A stretch of DNA of 64,000 bases from Synechococcus sp. NOUM97013 (GCF_014279815.1 NZ_CP047941.1:1178001-1242000); one strand, 5' to 3'. Numbered from the stretch's first letter, positions 26,452 through 37,958 are shown. The notes: generated by a model not told the origin, from the sequence alone. Numbers and translations: made by a program.

Positions 26452-27794
26452 AGCTTGCTTAGGCCGTGATACACCGGATCCCTGCACACCAGTCGTCCGG
26501 TGTAGGCGGCAAGCACTGCGGCCAAGACAACACCAGCAAAAAGCTGTTGGTCTCCGGCCAGCCTCCAGGAAAAAATGATCGAGACCAGGGGAAGCTGTGT
26601 GGCTCCAGAAAGCCCTGCGGCGAGCCCCAGGCCGATTCCCATCTGAGTGCTCACACCGACGATGGCGCAGATCGTGTAGCCGAGAACGGCACCGAACGTC
26701 AGTGACGGATCGATTAGACCTCCCGGGACACCAGGGCTGAGGGCCAGCATCGGACCAATCACTCGCACAATAGTGATCCACAGGGATGTCACACCGCTGA
26801 CCAGTTTTTGATCAGATGAAAAGGCATTGGGCATGCCTTGATCGATCAATTGACGCACCAGTGCCTCACCGTCGGACGTTGAGGTTCCCCAGCTCAGAAG
26901 AGCCAAAACACTCAATCCGGCTCCAAGGCACAGCCCTGTCTTGACGGGGCGAGCACGCACCATCGGAGCAAGACGCTTTGTCAGCCAAACCAGACCTTTG
27001 TTGAACACACCGCCGATCAATCCGCAGACAATCCCGATCGGGATGGCCATCAGCAACTGTTCTGATTCAGGTGCGGCGATGTTGAGAACTCCTAGCCCAA
27101 ACATGGGCTCACCACCGATGTTGGAGAAACCAGCGGCTGCCACGCTGATCACCAGGGCTGGCCAGATCGTGACGATGGCGTAATCAGCTGTCAGCTCTTC
27201 CAGCATGAAAACGGCACCCAGCAGCGGTGTGTTGAATCCACCCGCGAGTCCAGCGCCTCCACCGATTGCCACCATCTGTCGCTCGCTGAGTGAAGGCAGC
27301 CAAGAGCCGAATCGACGATGACAGGCCCGAGCCACGGCGGCACCGAATTGAACAACAGGACCTTCGCGTCCCAACGGAAACATCGCGACAGTGGCGATGG
27401 ACCACAACACACCGCGTTGCACGGTTCCAGCTGCAGCCATTGCTTTGGGGAGGCGTGACGGGTCCTCCAGAGAGTTCATGGTGGATGGAATGCCCGAACC
27501 CGCTCCGGCTTGCCAGGGCCCCCGCTGCAGAAGCAACAGCACAGGCATCACCACCAGAGGCAGCAACGCGATGATCAGTCCCTGCCCTCCCCAACCAGTC
27601 GTCGCTGAAGTGGGCAGCAAGGCGTAGAGCTGTTCCTGAACACGATCAACCAGGTTCAAAGGCAGACAGGCCAGGCCGATCAGCACACCAACGATCACCA
27701 GACCGAAGAAGTGCCTGACAACAGCTTTGAGACGTCCTTGATAAGGAAGCGTTCCTGGGATCAGAACGGATTCATGGCGTGTGTCCGGACTCAT
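26430..27794 (-). CDS. ClC-family chloride channel or exchanger
   Basis: A 454-residue membrane protein with the ClC motifs in order: GSGIP, GREGP (with the gating Glu), and [15 protein letters not shown] in place of GxFxP. No CBS domains follow. ClC proteins move Cl- with or without H+ exchange. The missing Phe in the third motif is common in bacterial subgroups. It overlaps recJ upstream by an ATGA and psb30 at its 3' end. Confidence 0.92.
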   Translation of the reverse strand: MSPDTRHESVLIPGTLPYQGRLKAVVRHFFGLVIVGVLIGLACLPLNLVDRVQEQLYALLPTSATTGWGGQGLIIALLPLVVMPVLLLLQRGPWQAGAGSGIPSTMNSLEDPSRLPKAMAAAGTVQRGVLWSIATVAMFPLGREGPVVQFGAAVARACHRRFGSWLPSLSERQMVAIGGGAGLAGGFNTPLLGAVFMLEELTADYAIVTIWPALVISVAAAGFSNIGGEPMFGLGVLNIAAPESEQLLMAIPIGIVCGLIGGVFNKGLVWLTKRLAPMVRARPVKTGLCLGAGLSVLALLSWGTSTSDGEALVRQLIDQGMPNAFSSDQKLVSGVTSLWITIVRVIGPMLALSPGVPGGLIDPSLTFGAVLGYTICAIVGVSTQMGIGLGLAAGLSGATQLPLVSIIFSWRLAGDQQLFAGVVLAAVLAAYTGRLVCRDPVYHGLSKLQSAPRL

Positions 27795-29683
27795 GGGCGC
27801 AAGCCGAGGCCTACACAGGCCTCCTTCAACAGACCCGCAACGTAAGGGTGTTCCGCACGACTGTCTTCGCTGTCCAGCACACCCTCCTGATTGACCCGGC
27901 AGACCAGAACATCTCCACTTGGATTCACAAGCTTCAGGCCATCGGGCTCAAGTCGTTCCACCCGGTATCGGCCCTGAGGGCGATGCAATTCCATCACGTT
28001 GTGATGCGCTCGCAAGGATTTGACTTCCAACTGGAATCGGGTCTCACCACGCCAATGGTTTTGTGTGAGATGGAAGGCCACATCAACAGTTTGAGGAAGA
28101 ACAGCATGATCAGGCCAACGCCAGACGATGGCCTGCCGTTCAACGTTGTTCTGTTCGAGGGTCAAGCGCAGATGACCGCCTCGAAGGGCTTGCTGGTCAG
28201 CGACGCGACATCCTCTTGCCCAGAACAACGGTTTGGGGTGACCAGCACCAAATGGTTCCAGTTGTTGGAGATCCTTCCAAAACTCGTGATTGATCTGCTG
28301 TAGCTCCAGCAGAGCCTCAGGCTCCACGAGCAGCGAGTCTCCTCGATGGATCAGCCAATCGGCAGCCAGGTCATTGAGCTTCTCGTGCAAAGCACTGACA
28401 GCGTCGATCCGCACGGTGAATCCGCCTGCTGCCGGGTGCCCTCCATGGCGTTCCAGCAGAGCAGTGCAGTGTTGAAGCGCCTGATCAACGGCAAACCCCT
28501 CCGGTGCTCGCACTGAAGCCCGCATCAGCCCATCGGAATCGCTTGCCAGCAGAGCTGCCGGACGCTGATATCGCTCCACCAAGCGAGCCGCAACGATGCC
28601 GATCACTCCGTGATGCCAGTGACTCTGCGCCAGGAGTAAAAATGCCGGCAAGGGAGATGGATCGCTGTCCAGCAGGGCAATCGCCTCCGCTTCGATGGCG
28701 TCACAGAGTTCCCGGCGCTGTCGATTCAGGGCATCGCAGCGACGTCCCAGTTCAAAGGCTTGATTGGGATCATCTGCCGTCAACAGATCGACGACGAGCG
28801 CTGGTTCGCCGATCCGGCCCACTGCATTGATTCTGGGCGCCAGTTGAAAGCCGATGTCGTCAGCTCGCAGTGGACGATCTCCAAGACCAGCAAGTTGCTG
28901 AAGCGCCTGAACGCCAGCACAGCGACTGCGGTGTAGGTGTTTCAGCCCGTCCTTCAGGAGAACACGATTGGCGCCAGTGAGCGGAGCCATGTCCGCCACT
29001 GTTCCAATGCAAAACAGATCACGTGCCGTTCTGATTGCCTCAGGTTTGTTCAACTCAGCTGCCAGCTCTCGTGCCAGCACATAGGCCAGTCCCACACCGG
29101 CGAGGCCCGCGTACGGCGATCCTTCGGGTGTGGTGGCTGGATGAATCAGTGCCAGGGCTTTGGGTCGCGATGCGGGCAGTGTGTGGTGATCCGTCAGGAT
29201 CACTTCAACGTTGAGTTCTTCGGCTCTGGTCAGCGCTTCATGGGCTGCCACACCGTTGTCGACAGTGACGAGAAGACCCACCCCCGCTGTGTGCAACTCC
29301 TCCACCATTCCAGGATTCAGTCCGTAGCCATCGGCCATGCGACTGGGGATTGCGGCTTGGGGTGCGGCGCCCATCGCTGCGAAGGCCCGCATCAGCAACG
29401 CAGTGCTGGTCATGCCATCGGCGTCGTAATCGCCGCAAATGGCGATCGCCTCATGGTCATGACAAGCCTTTTTCAGACGCTGGAGCGCTGCTTCCAACTC
29501 AGGAAAGTGGTCATGTGCTGCCGGGAGCGGCTGGTCACTCAGCAAGGCCTCGAGGCTTGCGTTGGTGTGAAGCCCTCTTCGGAACAGAACAGCTTTCAGT
29601 GCTGGCGGCAGATTCACCGGATGCAGAGGGTCTCCCTCGATCGGCGCGGGAAGTTGCCATTGCTGTTCCCTCTGCCCGGCCAA
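27791..29683 (-). CDS. recJ: Single-stranded-DNA-specific exonuclease
   Basis: A 630-residue protein with the DHH phosphoesterase motifs: CGDYDADGMTSTALL near residue 85 and ILTDHHTLP near 165, and the DHHA1 motif GGHPAAGGFTV near 420. RecJ degrades single-stranded DNA 5' to 3' in recombination and mismatch repair. The C-terminal OB domain is present. Length fits. Its stop overlaps the start of the ClC gene. Confidence 0.94.
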   Translation of the reverse strand: MAGQREQQWQLPAPIEGDPLHPVNLPPALKAVLFRRGLHTNASLEALLSDQPLPAAHDHFPELEAALQRLKKACHDHEAIAICGDYDADGMTSTALLMRAFAAMGAAPQAAIPSRMADGYGLNPGMVEELHTAGVGLLVTVDNGVAAHEALTRAEELNVEVILTDHHTLPASRPKALALIHPATTPEGSPYAGLAGVGLAYVLARELAAELNKPEAIRTARDLFCIGTVADMAPLTGANRVLLKDGLKHLHRSRCAGVQALQQLAGLGDRPLRADDIGFQLAPRINAVGRIGEPALVVDLLTADDPNQAFELGRRCDALNRQRRELCDAIEAEAIALLDSDPSPLPAFLLLAQSHWHHGVIGIVAARLVERYQRPAALLASDSDGLMRASVRAPEGFAVDQALQHCTALLERHGGHPAAGGFTVRIDAVSALHEKLNDLAADWLIHRGDSLLVEPEALLELQQINHEFWKDLQQLEPFGAGHPKPLFWARGCRVADQQALRGGHLRLTLEQNNVERQAIVWRWPDHAVLPQTVDVAFHLTQNHWRGETRFQLEVKSLRAHHNVMELHRPQGRYRVERLEPDGLKLVNPSGDVLVCRVNQEGVLDSEDSRAEHPYVAGLLKEACVGLGLRP

Positions 29684-29771
29684 TCTGTTTGCAATCGATC
29701 GATGGCTGCATTGTGATGCTTTTGCACAGCTCAGAGATCCACCAAGCTGGAGATTGGTTTGATCCGTTGTT

Positions 29772-30527
29772 ATGCCCAGCCTGCAAGCAGTGTTTTGGGA
29801 TGTGGATGGGACGCTTGCTGAGACGGAACTCCAGGGCCATCGCCTGGCCTACAACCGTGCATTCAAGGAGTTCGGGCTGGATTGGATCTGGGATGAGGAT
29901 CTCTACACCGATCTGCTGACCATTCCAGGCGGCCGACAACGGATGCAGAGTTACAGCGAGCGGCTGGGACAACGCCTGAATGATGCTTCGCTCGATCGAC
30001 TGCGGGTGATCAAACAACGCCATTACCTTGATGTGGTGGCATCGGGTGCTGTTCAGCTCAGGCCAGGAGTTCCAGATCTTCTTGTGGAGCTCAACGCTTC
30101 AGGTGTGCAGCAGTGGATTGTGACCAGCAGTGGAAAGGCTTCCGTTAAAGCGCTGCTGCGTTCGCTGAGCACTGACATCAAGGATGTCTTTCAGGGCATG
30201 GTCACCGCCGACGATGTCGAGCACCACAAACCAAACCCTCATCCCTATCTGCGCGCTCTGGAATGGAGTGATGTCTCTTCTGACCATGCATTGGCCGTTG
30301 AGGATTCAGCAGCTGGCCTTCAGTCGGCCTGCAGTGCACGTCTTCGTTGTCTGATGACCCCTTCAGCCTGGGATCAGGATTGGCAGTTGTTTTCTGAACG
30401 GGCGCAGGCGGTTGTGGACCATCTCGGAGGTGAGCAAGCTCCGACCGTCCATCACGGACCCACTTGTGCTGAAGGCAGGATCACGCTGGAGTACCTGCAA
30501 TCGCTGCTCTCATTTCCGCTTCGATGA
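29772..30527 (+). CDS. HAD hydrolase, CbbY-like
   Basis: A 251-residue HAD phosphatase with motif I DVDGTLAETE near residue 10, Thr/Ser of motif II in IVTSSGK near 118, motif III Lys in HHKPNPHPYL, and motif IV VEDSAAGLQSA. CbbY-like members dephosphorylate sugar phosphates such as xylulose-1,5-bisphosphate. The substrate here cannot be told from sequence. It overlaps ycf20 by 4 bases. Confidence 0.9.
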   Translation: MPSLQAVFWDVDGTLAETELQGHRLAYNRAFKEFGLDWIWDEDLYTDLLTIPGGRQRMQSYSERLGQRLNDASLDRLRVIKQRHYLDVVASGAVQLRPGVPDLLVELNASGVQQWIVTSSGKASVKALLRSLSTDIKDVFQGMVTADDVEHHKPNPHPYLRALEWSDVSSDHALAVEDSAAGLQSACSARLRCLMTPSAWDQDWQLFSERAQAVVDHLGGEQAPTVHHGPTCAEGRITLEYLQSLLSFPLR

Positions 30528-30862
30528 CGGTTCAGATCACCCGCTACGAGCAACTGCAGAGACGGGTCGGGGTCCATATGGCTCAGGCTCTTGTGGGACC
30601 CTGGCGGCGTCGCAGTGTGGGTGTTCTCTCCCTGCTGATTGGTTTCATCATCGGCAGCAACGTGACAATGTATTGGTTTCAACGTTCTGGTCAGAATCGA
30701 CCTGCTGCGGTGTTGGCCATGGTGGTCATCCTCGAAGTGATGGTGAGACTGAGAAGCACCGTCAGACGCGAACCCTGGCCCTTGTCATGGCTGGCGCTGG
30801 ATAACCTCCGAATTGGAACGGTGTACGCCGTCGTTTTGGAGGCGTTCAAACTTGGGTCTTAA
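30524..30862 (+). CDS. ycf20: Ycf20 / DUF565 membrane protein
   Basis: A 112-residue protein with two hydrophobic helices (RRSVGVLSLLIGFIIGSNV and RPAAVLAMVVILEVMV) and a conserved [21 protein letters not shown] end. This is the Ycf20 family, found in cyanobacteria and plastids, with a reported role in thermal dissipation of excess light. ATGA overlap with the HAD gene; overlaps the next gene too. Confidence 0.85.
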   Translation: MTVQITRYEQLQRRVGVHMAQALVGPWRRRSVGVLSLLIGFIIGSNVTMYWFQRSGQNRPAAVLAMVVILEVMVRLRSTVRREPWPLSWLALDNLRIGTVYAVVLEAFKLGS

Positions 30863-31838
30863 CCATCAGAGTGCCTGGCTTCCGCATCCAGCCCCAGAGG
30901 GGTTTGAGACGTTTGTGAATTCCCTGGGTTGGACCTCGAACCATGCCTGGTGTGAACACTGGGATGCACTGGGTGGTCTGTCCTTCGCGCGGGAGTCGTG
31001 GCCTGTTCCTGTGGATGATTCATGGGTGGCCTTCCTCGCTTTGCCGCTCCTCAGCCGTATCGAACAGGCTCTTGCCTGTGGGCGTCCCACCCTGTTGGGT
31101 GTGAGTGCCTTGCCAGGCTGTGGAAAATCCACGCTATGCAGCTGGGTCAAGACGGCGTCGGTTCAGCTCGGCTGGCGTGTGGAACATCTATCGCTGGATG
31201 ACTTCTATTGGCCCGCAGAAGCTCTCGAACGGAGCATGGCAGGAAATCCATGGAAGGTTCCTCGAGCCCTTCCGGGTAGTCATGACCTCATCCGCATGGA
31301 TGACGCTCTGCGCCAATGGCGCCGATCTGGCGTGATTGCAGCACCACGATTCGACAAAGCGTTGCGTCAGGGCCGTGGTGATCGCAGCGGCTCCACGACG
31401 GCAGATGCCGACGTTGTGCTTCTTGAAGGGTGGTTTCTTGGTGTTGCGGAAGGCAAGAATCCAGCGCAACTGGAGGATCCAAGCCTTTCAGAGGCTGAAC
31501 GGTCTTGGAGACCGAAAGCGATTGATGCTTTGCGCCAATACGAGACGATCTGGAGCCAACTCGATGACCTCTGGCATCTCCGAGCCACTCGGACCGAAGC
31601 CTCATCCCATTGGAAAGAACAGCAACTGATCACGCTGAAACATCACAGCGGAGTCGATTTCAGCCGCGGCGATCTGTCCGATTTCAACCGCATGGTGCAA
31701 ACCGCTCTGCCTCCCACTTGGATGCAGCAGCTTGACCAAGCCAATGTGGTGGTGGATCTCAGCAACAGCCGATGCGTTGAAAAGATCCACCGAAACGACG
31801 ATCAGCTCTCTGCTTCGTCTGCTTCAGCCACTGGGTAG
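30852..31838 (+). CDS. glyK: D-glycerate 3-kinase, plant type
   Basis: About 328 residues from TTG at 30852 (a further TTG at 30813 is possible). P-loop [14 protein letters not shown], then SLDDFYW, and the conserved [15 protein letters not shown] segment are those of the plant-type glycerate kinase. The enzyme makes 3-phosphoglycerate in the last step of photorespiration. It has no signal sequence. The 3' end overlaps rpmF on the opposite strand by 37 bases. Confidence 0.88.
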   Translation: MGLNHQSAWLPHPAPEGFETFVNSLGWTSNHAWCEHWDALGGLSFARESWPVPVDDSWVAFLALPLLSRIEQALACGRPTLLGVSALPGCGKSTLCSWVKTASVQLGWRVEHLSLDDFYWPAEALERSMAGNPWKVPRALPGSHDLIRMDDALRQWRRSGVIAAPRFDKALRQGRGDRSGSTTADADVVLLEGWFLGVAEGKNPAQLEDPSLSEAERSWRPKAIDALRQYETIWSQLDDLWHLRATRTEASSHWKEQQLITLKHHSGVDFSRGDLSDFNRMVQTALPPTWMQQLDQANVVVDLSNSRCVEKIHRNDDQLSASSASATG

Positions 31839-31978
31839 ACAAATCCTTGAGCGCGACCGCTCAACACGGATTTACCGATGGAAAGAGCACGTTGTGCAGC
31901 GGTGGCAGCTTTGGCTTTCCACACCGCATGACGCTGGTTGCGCTTGCTTTTCGAGGTTTTCTTCTTCGGGACGGCCAT
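31802..31978 (-). CDS. rpmF: Ribosomal protein L32
   Basis: A 58-residue basic protein starting [18 protein letters not shown], the standard L32 N-terminus. It lacks the two pairs of Cys that bind zinc in C+ L32, so it is the Cys-free form usual for cyanobacteria. Too short for many gene finders. ATG at 31976-31978, stop at 31802-31804; the coding strand is opposite to glyK and overlaps it by 37 bases. Confidence 0.95.
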   Translation of the reverse strand: MAVPKKKTSKSKRNQRHAVWKAKAATAAQRALSIGKSVLSGRAQGFVYPVAEADEAES

Positions 31979-32065
31979 CTCGGGCGGATCTCTGCCAAAC
32001 AGCCATGATCTACTTCCAAGAGCCCACTCGTCAAATCGCTAGTCTTTGCGGAACGCAGCAGCGGT

Positions 32066-33928
32066 GTGAGCCCAGAGCAGCCGACCCAGTCAGAACAGGG
32101 TGTTCCCGCATCCAAAACCGCTTCTGAAGAGCGCCCGAGCGGTCCTTTTGCGAGGTTTCGTCCTGAACCTCCCCCGAGTTACAGCACACTCCTGAAGGAG
32201 ATCAATTCAGGATCCGTTCAAGACCTGGTGTTGATCCCGGGTCGCCGGGAAGTGATTGCGACCTTTTCTGATGGCCGCAAAGTCACCGTTCCAATCCTGG
32301 CCAACGATCAACAGATTCTGCGCATTGCTGAAGCATCCGGGACTCCGCTCAATGTCAAGGATGTTCGTCAGGAACAGGCTCTAGCAGGTCTGGCAGGCAA
32401 TTTTGCATTGGTCGCCTTGATTGTGATCGGGCTGTCATTGCTGTTGCGCCGTTCTGCGCAAATGGCCAACAAAACCATGGGGTTTGGTCGCAGTCAGCCT
32501 CGAACAAGTGCTCAAGACGACGTCACTGTTCGATTCGAGGATGTGGCCGGCATTGGCGAAGCGAAGGAAGAACTCCAGGAAGTGGTGACCTTCCTCAAGC
32601 AGCCTGAAACATTCATCAAGTTGGGTGCGCGCATCCCTAGAGGAGTGCTGCTAGTTGGTCCACCAGGGACGGGAAAAACTCTTTTGGCAAAAGCGATCGC
32701 TGGCGAAGCCGGGGTTCCGTTTTTCTCGATTGCAGCTTCCGAGTTTGTTGAGCTGTTTGTGGGGGTCGGTGCAAGCCGTGTCCGGGATCTGTTCCGGCAG
32801 GCCAAAGAGAAATCACCGTGCATTGTGTTCATTGATGAGATTGATGCCGTGGGCCGTCAGCGCGGCGCGGGCATCGGTGGGGGCAATGACGAACGGGAAC
32901 AGACGTTGAACCAACTGTTAACGGAGATGGATGGGTTCGCGGACAATTCCGGAGTGATCTTGCTTGCTGCGACCAACCGCGCAGATGTGCTCGATACAGC
33001 TCTGATGCGTCCCGGCCGATTTGATCGCCGCATCCAGGTGGGTCTACCGGATCGTCGCGGTCGTGAAGCGATTTTGTCCGTTCATGCCAGAACGCGACCG
33101 TTAAGTGATGACGTCTCGCTGGCTGACTGGGCTAGGCGCACTCCAGGATTTTCTGGCGCTGATCTGGCCAACCTCCTCAATGAAGCTGCGATCCTCACAG
33201 CGCGACACGAAGTGTCTTTTTTAGGCAACAGGCAACTAGAGGAAGCGCTTGAGCGCATCACCATGGGACTGACAGCCGCACCTCTCCAGGACGGGGCCAA
33301 AAAACGACTGATTGCTTATCACGAAATTGGTCATGCCCTGGTGGCAGCCTTGACGCCTCATGCTGATCCGGTTGACAAGGTCACCTTGTTGCCACGCAGC
33401 GGAGGTGTCGGGGGATTCACCCGTTTTTTCCCCGATGAAGAAATCATCGATTCCGGCCTGGTGACCAGGGCCTATCTGCAGGCTCGCTTAGTGATGGCCC
33501 TCGGTGGACGTGCCGCTGAGATCGTCGTGTTTGGAGATTCCGAGGTCACGCAAGGGGCCAGCGGAGATCTGCAGATGGTGACGCAACTCGCCCGCGAAAT
33601 GGTGACACGATTCGGATTCTCGGATCTGGGTCCTGTCGCTCTTGAAGGACAAGATCAGGAGGTCTTTCTGGGTCGCGATTTGATGCAGACCCGTCAGGCC
33701 TACGCGGAAAGCACCGGACGGGAGATTGATCGGCGAATCCGTGAATTGGCGAGCCAATCGTTGCAACAGGCCATTGCATTGCTGACCCCAAGGCGAGAAT
33801 TGATGGACCTGTTGGTGGAGGCGTTAATTGAGGAGGAAACGCTGCAGTCGGATCGTTTCCATGCACTGGCAGGGATCGACGCAACGGCGGATCGCCCTAG
33901 CCTGGATCAGCTGCCTGCTAAGGCTTGA
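32066..33928 (+). CDS. ftsH: FtsH-type ATP-dependent zinc metalloprotease
   Basis: A 620-residue AAA+ protease starting at GTG. Walker A GPPGTGKT is at about residues 197-204, Walker B FIDEIDA near 254, SRH region near 305, and the zinc motif HEIGH near 418. FtsH degrades damaged thylakoid proteins, notably D1. Only one membrane helix (about 112-132) is visible; the usual first helix is absent although the frame remains open for about 19 codons upstream with no hydrophobic run. Its stop overlaps the start of the UPF0182 gene. Confidence 0.95.
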   Translation: MSPEQPTQSEQGVPASKTASEERPSGPFARFRPEPPPSYSTLLKEINSGSVQDLVLIPGRREVIATFSDGRKVTVPILANDQQILRIAEASGTPLNVKDVRQEQALAGLAGNFALVALIVIGLSLLLRRSAQMANKTMGFGRSQPRTSAQDDVTVRFEDVAGIGEAKEELQEVVTFLKQPETFIKLGARIPRGVLLVGPPGTGKTLLAKAIAGEAGVPFFSIAASEFVELFVGVGASRVRDLFRQAKEKSPCIVFIDEIDAVGRQRGAGIGGGNDEREQTLNQLLTEMDGFADNSGVILLAATNRADVLDTALMRPGRFDRRIQVGLPDRRGREAILSVHARTRPLSDDVSLADWARRTPGFSGADLANLLNEAAILTARHEVSFLGNRQLEEALERITMGLTAAPLQDGAKKRLIAYHEIGHALVAALTPHADPVDKVTLLPRSGGVGGFTRFFPDEEIIDSGLVTRAYLQARLVMALGGRAAEIVVFGDSEVTQGASGDLQMVTQLAREMVTRFGFSDLGPVALEGQDQEVFLGRDLMQTRQAYAESTGREIDRRIRELASQSLQQAIALLTPRRELMDLLVEALIEEETLQSDRFHALAGIDATADRPSLDQLPAKA

Positions 33929-36735
33929 GCCGGCTGAATCAAGGCGTTCATAGGTCGTCGGGAACATGGGCGCGTTGGACGCTGCTGTTGATCCCTGGTC
34001 TCTGGTTGCTGGCCAGACTCCAGGTCGAACAGGCCTGGTTTGCTCAGTTCGACCTGGCGCATCTCTACAGCCAGCGGCTTGGATATCAGCTGATAGGAGG
34101 AGCGGTGTCGCTTCTCTTGGTTTGCATCTGCGCCATCTGGAGACATCACTGGATGCGTGCCTACGTGCCGACACCGCAGGGAGATATTCCGACCCTGCGC
34201 GGTGGCACTTACACGTTGTCGCTGCTGGCCTGCCTCACGGTTCTGTTGTCGGTGTTGGGCGTCTCCACACGGCTTGCTTGGCTCGCCTGGACGGACCCGA
34301 TGCATCTGGGGCAGTGGTGGAGCGTTCCTTTCGACCCAGGGTGGCCATTGCTGAGCTTCAGCATTGTGTTGCTCCTGCTTGTGACTCTCGGGTTGACGCG
34401 GATCCGTCGCCTGAGCCTCGCGTTCCTCTACAGCAGCGTCTGCATTTGTCTCGTTGCCGCCCGCAGCTGGGCGCTCTGGACTCTGGCGATTGCGATTCCC
34501 GATTCTGGCCGGATTGAATCTGTTCTCGGTGCAGATTTGAGTTTTGGGCTGGGTCGGTTTTCTGCCATCGCACTGGCGATTGAGCTGTTGTTGATCCTGC
34601 TCTTGCTAACCCTCAGCACGTCGCTATGGAGTCGCCTAACGCGTCCACCTTGTCTGAGTGATTGGGGTTTTCCCGGTTGGCACCCCCGTGAACGTCAGCT
34701 GCTCAGACCAGCTTTCGCTCTGCTGTTGTTGGTTTTGGCTGCTCTGGTGTGGCTGTCGCGTCATCAGTTGCTCTGGACTGAGAGCGGACTGGTAGCTGGC
34801 GCAGGTTGGGTGGATGTTCACCTCGTGCTGCCTTTACGGGCTGGGGTCGCGTTACTGCTGGTCCTGTTGGCAGTCGCTTTCGTGCCCTGGCCCAACATCA
34901 TTCAGCGGCATCGCAGACGGTTGAGGATCACGTTCTTTGGTCTCGCCTGCTTGGCACTGATCACTGAACTTTTGCTGGCTCCGGCGCTTCAGTGGATGGT
35001 GGTCCGTCCACGCGAATTGAGGTTGGAGACGCCTTATTTCGAGCAATCGATTAAGGCCACAAGACATGCCTATCAATTGGATGCTATCCGCACCACCGAA
35101 AACAGGCCCAATCAGAAGCTAACTACTGAAGACCTGGAGAAAGGACAAAGCACACTTGGGAATATCCGCCTCTGGGACAGTCAACCCCTTCTGGCATCCA
35201 ACCGACAACTGCAACAGCTTCGCGTTTATTACCAGTTCGCGAATGCATCCGTCGATCGCTATCCACTCAGTGCAGAGCGTGCTGAGAACCAGCAGGTGAT
35301 CATGTCTGCACGTGAACTCGATCAGGCGGCTCTTCCTGCAGGCTCCAGAACGTGGCAGAACAGGCATTTCGTGTTCACCCATGGGTTCGGTTTCACCCTG
35401 AATCCTGTCAACATCCAGGAACCCGATGGTCTTCCTGCCTACTTCATCCGAGATCTTGGTCGATCCACGCAGATTGAAGGCAATGAAACACTCGGAATTA
35501 CACAGGATGATGTCAAGCGCGAAGTCCCAATCGGTCGTGCAGCCCTCTATTTCGGCACTCTGTCATCTCCCTATGCAATTGCACCGTCAAGGATTGAAGA
35601 GTTTGATTATCCGGAGGGGGATAAGAACACCTACAACCACTATTCAGGCAAAGCCGGAGTGCCTCTCCGACAACTCTGGCAGCGTATTACGGCCTCGATC
35701 TATCTCGCTGAACCACGTCTGTTAATTACGAGTGCCTTGACTTCGGAATCACGTCTGCAGCTGCGACGTGATGTCAAGCAACGCGTCAGAGCCCTAGCGC
35801 CCTTCCTTGAGTTTATGGGTGATCCATACCTTGTTTCAGTTCCGCTTGAGCAAGGGTCAGCTGGTTATCAACAGGATCAGCATCAATACTGGATTGTGGA
35901 TGGTTTCACCACGTCACGCACGGTTCCCTATGCATCGACGTTGCCTGATGGCCGTCCGATTCGTTATTTGCGTAATTCAGTAAAGGCAGTTGTCGATGCT
36001 TACAACGGATCGGTGCATCTTTACGTCAGTGAACCTGATGATCCCATGATTCAGGGATGGGCTCAGTTGTTCCCCGACCTGCTACGCCCACTGGACGAAA
36101 TGCCGAAGAAATTGAAATCACATCTTATGGTTCCCCAAGCTCAATTCGAGCTTCAGGTGCAACAACTTCTTCGTTATCACGTCACCGACGTTAGGACTTT
36201 TTACAACGGAGATGATGTTTGGCAGGTGCCGAAAGAGCTGTATGGAACCAAGCAAATCCCTGTTGCACCGTATCACATAACAGCTCAGCTTCCATCCAGC
36301 GATGAATCTGAATTTTTGTTGTTGCAGCCCTTGTCCCCACTTGCTCGTCCCAATCTGTCGGCATGGTTAACTGCTCGCAGTGATGGTGAAAACTATGGGA
36401 AGCTTGAGTTGATTCGTTTCCCCAGTGATGTCGCAATTTTTGGTCCTGAGCAAATTCAGGCATTGATTAACCAGAATCCGCGGATTAGTTCACAATTTGG
36501 ATTGTGGGATCGTGCTGGTTCACAGGTGATTCAGGGGAATCTACTGGTTTTACCGGTTGGCGATTCATTGTTGTATGTCGAACCTATTTATATCAAAGCC
36601 AGGCAAGGTGGGCTGCCGACATTGGCGCGAGTCGTTGTCAGTGATGGAAGCAATGTGGCGATGGCTAGTGACCTCGCTTCAGCACTCGATAGTCTGCGCA
36701 ACGACCGCAGCATCGTGGTGACTGATACGCCATAA
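33925..36735 (+). CDS. UPF0182 family membrane protein
   Basis: A 936-residue protein from TTG overlapping the ftsH stop. Seven or so membrane helices fill the first ~350 residues, followed by a large extracytoplasmic part with [24 protein letters not shown], and [16 protein letters not shown]. These are features of UPF0182 proteins, found in actinobacteria and cyanobacteria and of unknown function. It is probably co-transcribed with ftsH. Confidence 0.92.
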   Translation: MSRLNQGVHRSSGTWARWTLLLIPGLWLLARLQVEQAWFAQFDLAHLYSQRLGYQLIGGAVSLLLVCICAIWRHHWMRAYVPTPQGDIPTLRGGTYTLSLLACLTVLLSVLGVSTRLAWLAWTDPMHLGQWWSVPFDPGWPLLSFSIVLLLLVTLGLTRIRRLSLAFLYSSVCICLVAARSWALWTLAIAIPDSGRIESVLGADLSFGLGRFSAIALAIELLLILLLLTLSTSLWSRLTRPPCLSDWGFPGWHPRERQLLRPAFALLLLVLAALVWLSRHQLLWTESGLVAGAGWVDVHLVLPLRAGVALLLVLLAVAFVPWPNIIQRHRRRLRITFFGLACLALITELLLAPALQWMVVRPRELRLETPYFEQSIKATRHAYQLDAIRTTENRPNQKLTTEDLEKGQSTLGNIRLWDSQPLLASNRQLQQLRVYYQFANASVDRYPLSAERAENQQVIMSARELDQAALPAGSRTWQNRHFVFTHGFGFTLNPVNIQEPDGLPAYFIRDLGRSTQIEGNETLGITQDDVKREVPIGRAALYFGTLSSPYAIAPSRIEEFDYPEGDKNTYNHYSGKAGVPLRQLWQRITASIYLAEPRLLITSALTSESRLQLRRDVKQRVRALAPFLEFMGDPYLVSVPLEQGSAGYQQDQHQYWIVDGFTTSRTVPYASTLPDGRPIRYLRNSVKAVVDAYNGSVHLYVSEPDDPMIQGWAQLFPDLLRPLDEMPKKLKSHLMVPQAQFELQVQQLLRYHVTDVRTFYNGDDVWQVPKELYGTKQIPVAPYHITAQLPSSDESEFLLLQPLSPLARPNLSAWLTARSDGENYGKLELIRFPSDVAIFGPEQIQALINQNPRISSQFGLWDRAGSQVIQGNLLVLPVGDSLLYVEPIYIKARQGGLPTLARVVVSDGSNVAMASDLASALDSLRNDRSIVVTDTP

Positions 36736-36758
36736 AAAAGGCCCATCGATATGGGCCT
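36733..36758 (-). terminator. Rho-independent terminator of the peroxiredoxin gene
   Basis: The stem AGGCCCAT / ATGGGCCT with a CGAT loop ends, on the minus strand, in a run of six T at 36734-36739. It lies 40 bases past the peroxiredoxin stop. The UPF0182 stop overlaps it on the other strand, so the hairpin may also act in that direction with less efficiency. Confidence 0.85.
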
Positions 36759-36798
36759 CCTGAATGGACTCAATGCTGAACTGAATTGTTCGAAGTGA

Positions 36799-37389
36799 TC
36801 AACCGATCGCAGAGAAGTAATCCTTCGATCCCTTGGGATCTTCCAGCATCGTGGCAGCACCGGGCGTCCAGTTGGCAGGGCAAACCTCGTCGGGGTTGGA
36901 CTGCACGTATTGGAATGCCTGCAGAAGACGCAGGGTTTCATCAACGTTCCGGCCCACGGGCAGGTTGTTGATGGTGGCGTGCACAATCACACCGTCGGGG
37001 TCGATCAGATACAAGCCACGCAGTGCCTTGCCTTCGTCATCGAGGATGTTGAAGGAGTTGCCGATCTCCTTGTTGAGATCAGCGACGAGGGGATAGTTGA
37101 TATCACCAATGCCACCCTCATTGCGTGGGGTCTGGATCCAAGCCAGGTGGCTGAACTTGCTGTCGACGGAAACGCCGAGGATTTCGCAGTTCTTGCTGGA
37201 GAAATCGGCATAACGGTCGCTGAAAGCCGTGATCTCCGTGGGGCACACGAAGGTGAAATCCAGGGGATAGAAGAACAGCACCACGTATTTGCCGCGGTAC
37301 TGGGACAGGGAGATCTCCTTGAACTCCTGATCCACCACAGCGGTGGCGGTGAAATCGGGGGCCTGATGGCCCACGCGCAGCGAGGACAT
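36799..37389 (-). CDS. 2-Cys peroxiredoxin (AhpC/Prx1 type)
   Basis: A 196-residue protein with the peroxidatic Cys in DFTFVCPTE (about residue 49) and the resolving Cys in DEVCPANW (about 170). It reduces H2O2 and alkyl peroxides, taking electrons from thioredoxin. A typical GG-L.. and YF.. C-terminal motif (sensitive to over-oxidation) is seen as GGIGD and KDYFSAIG. Single-gene transcript with its own terminator. Confidence 0.95.
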   Translation of the reverse strand: MSSLRVGHQAPDFTATAVVDQEFKEISLSQYRGKYVVLFFYPLDFTFVCPTEITAFSDRYADFSSKNCEILGVSVDSKFSHLAWIQTPRNEGGIGDINYPLVADLNKEIGNSFNILDDEGKALRGLYLIDPDGVIVHATINNLPVGRNVDETLRLLQAFQYVQSNPDEVCPANWTPGAATMLEDPKGSKDYFSAIG

Positions 37390-37554
37390 GTTTGTGATGC
37401 GAGAGTTGGCAGGAAAGCGAACGGAGCTAGGTCGTAGTCGTTCCGACTTCCACTTGCGCTAATCAAGCTATCACGGCTGCTTGGGCGACTGCGTGGCCAG
37501 GTTCTGCGGGATTGCTGCCCGAGCTCGTAAAGTTGTCGAATGATTCAGTCATCA

Positions 37555-37833
37555 ATGTCCTGGGATCCTGCCCTTCTCAGGAAGTTCAGCAGCACAGGGC
37601 ATTTCCGCTTGCTCAACCAGGTGCGCAGTGAGCTCAGCACCCAGCCTCTTGAGCGGGATCCGCAAACGAGAGCTCTGTTGCTCAAAGCACGTCCTCATCG
37701 TGGTCAGCCGGTTCGACAACAACGACGGCCCAATGCAATTCCTGATGGGCGTGTGTCCCTCAACGATGATCATGGCGAGCAATCATCACCTAAATCGTTC
37801 CGGGAACGACTCAACGCCATCGAGATGCGCTGA
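37555..37833 (+). CDS. Small conserved hypothetical protein
   Basis: A 92-residue basic protein from ATG at 37555 (97 residues from 37540). The N-terminal 35 residues (MSWDPALLRKFSSTGHFRLLNQVRSEL) look conserved and folded; I recall similar openings in other marine cyanobacterial small proteins. The rest is Arg/Pro/Gln-rich and probably disordered. No function is recognised. It is divergent from the peroxiredoxin gene and runs into a CAU tRNA. Confidence 0.6.
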   Translation: MSWDPALLRKFSSTGHFRLLNQVRSELSTQPLERDPQTRALLLKARPHRGQPVRQQRRPNAIPDGRVSLNDDHGEQSSPKSFRERLNAIEMR

Positions 37834-37884
37834 GCGTTTGGGACACACCAAGTTGTATGATTACGCCTGGCCAAAAGGCCTTTC

Positions 37885-37958
37885 GTCAGAGTAGCTCAGC
37901 TGGTTAGAGCACAGGATTCATAACCCTGAGGTCGAGAGTTCAAGTCTCTCCTCTGACA
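37885..37958 (+). tRNA. tRNA with CAU anticodon (probably elongator Met)
   Basis: GTCAGAG pairs with CTCTGAC at 37951-37957, with discriminator A. The anticodon loop TTCATAA holds CAT. The D-arm GCTC..GAGC and T-arm GAGAG-TTCAAGT-CTCTC are complete. A CAT anticodon can be initiator Met, elongator Met or lysidine-modified Ile; the acceptor 1-72 base pair is a normal G-C, so it is not an initiator. Elongator Met is more likely than Ile2, but I cannot exclude the latter. Confidence 0.85.

Noticed and set aside
28937-29716. Plus-strand open frame of 259 codons inside the recJ region
   Set aside because: It is antisense to recJ, whose motifs are clear. The translation is Cys/His/Gln rich without any family pattern, as expected for a shadow frame.
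37864-37884. GGCCAAAAGGCC hairpin before the CAU tRNA
   Set aside because: The stem is only 4-5 bases and the T-run is TTTC. Too weak to list as a terminator for the gene at 37555.
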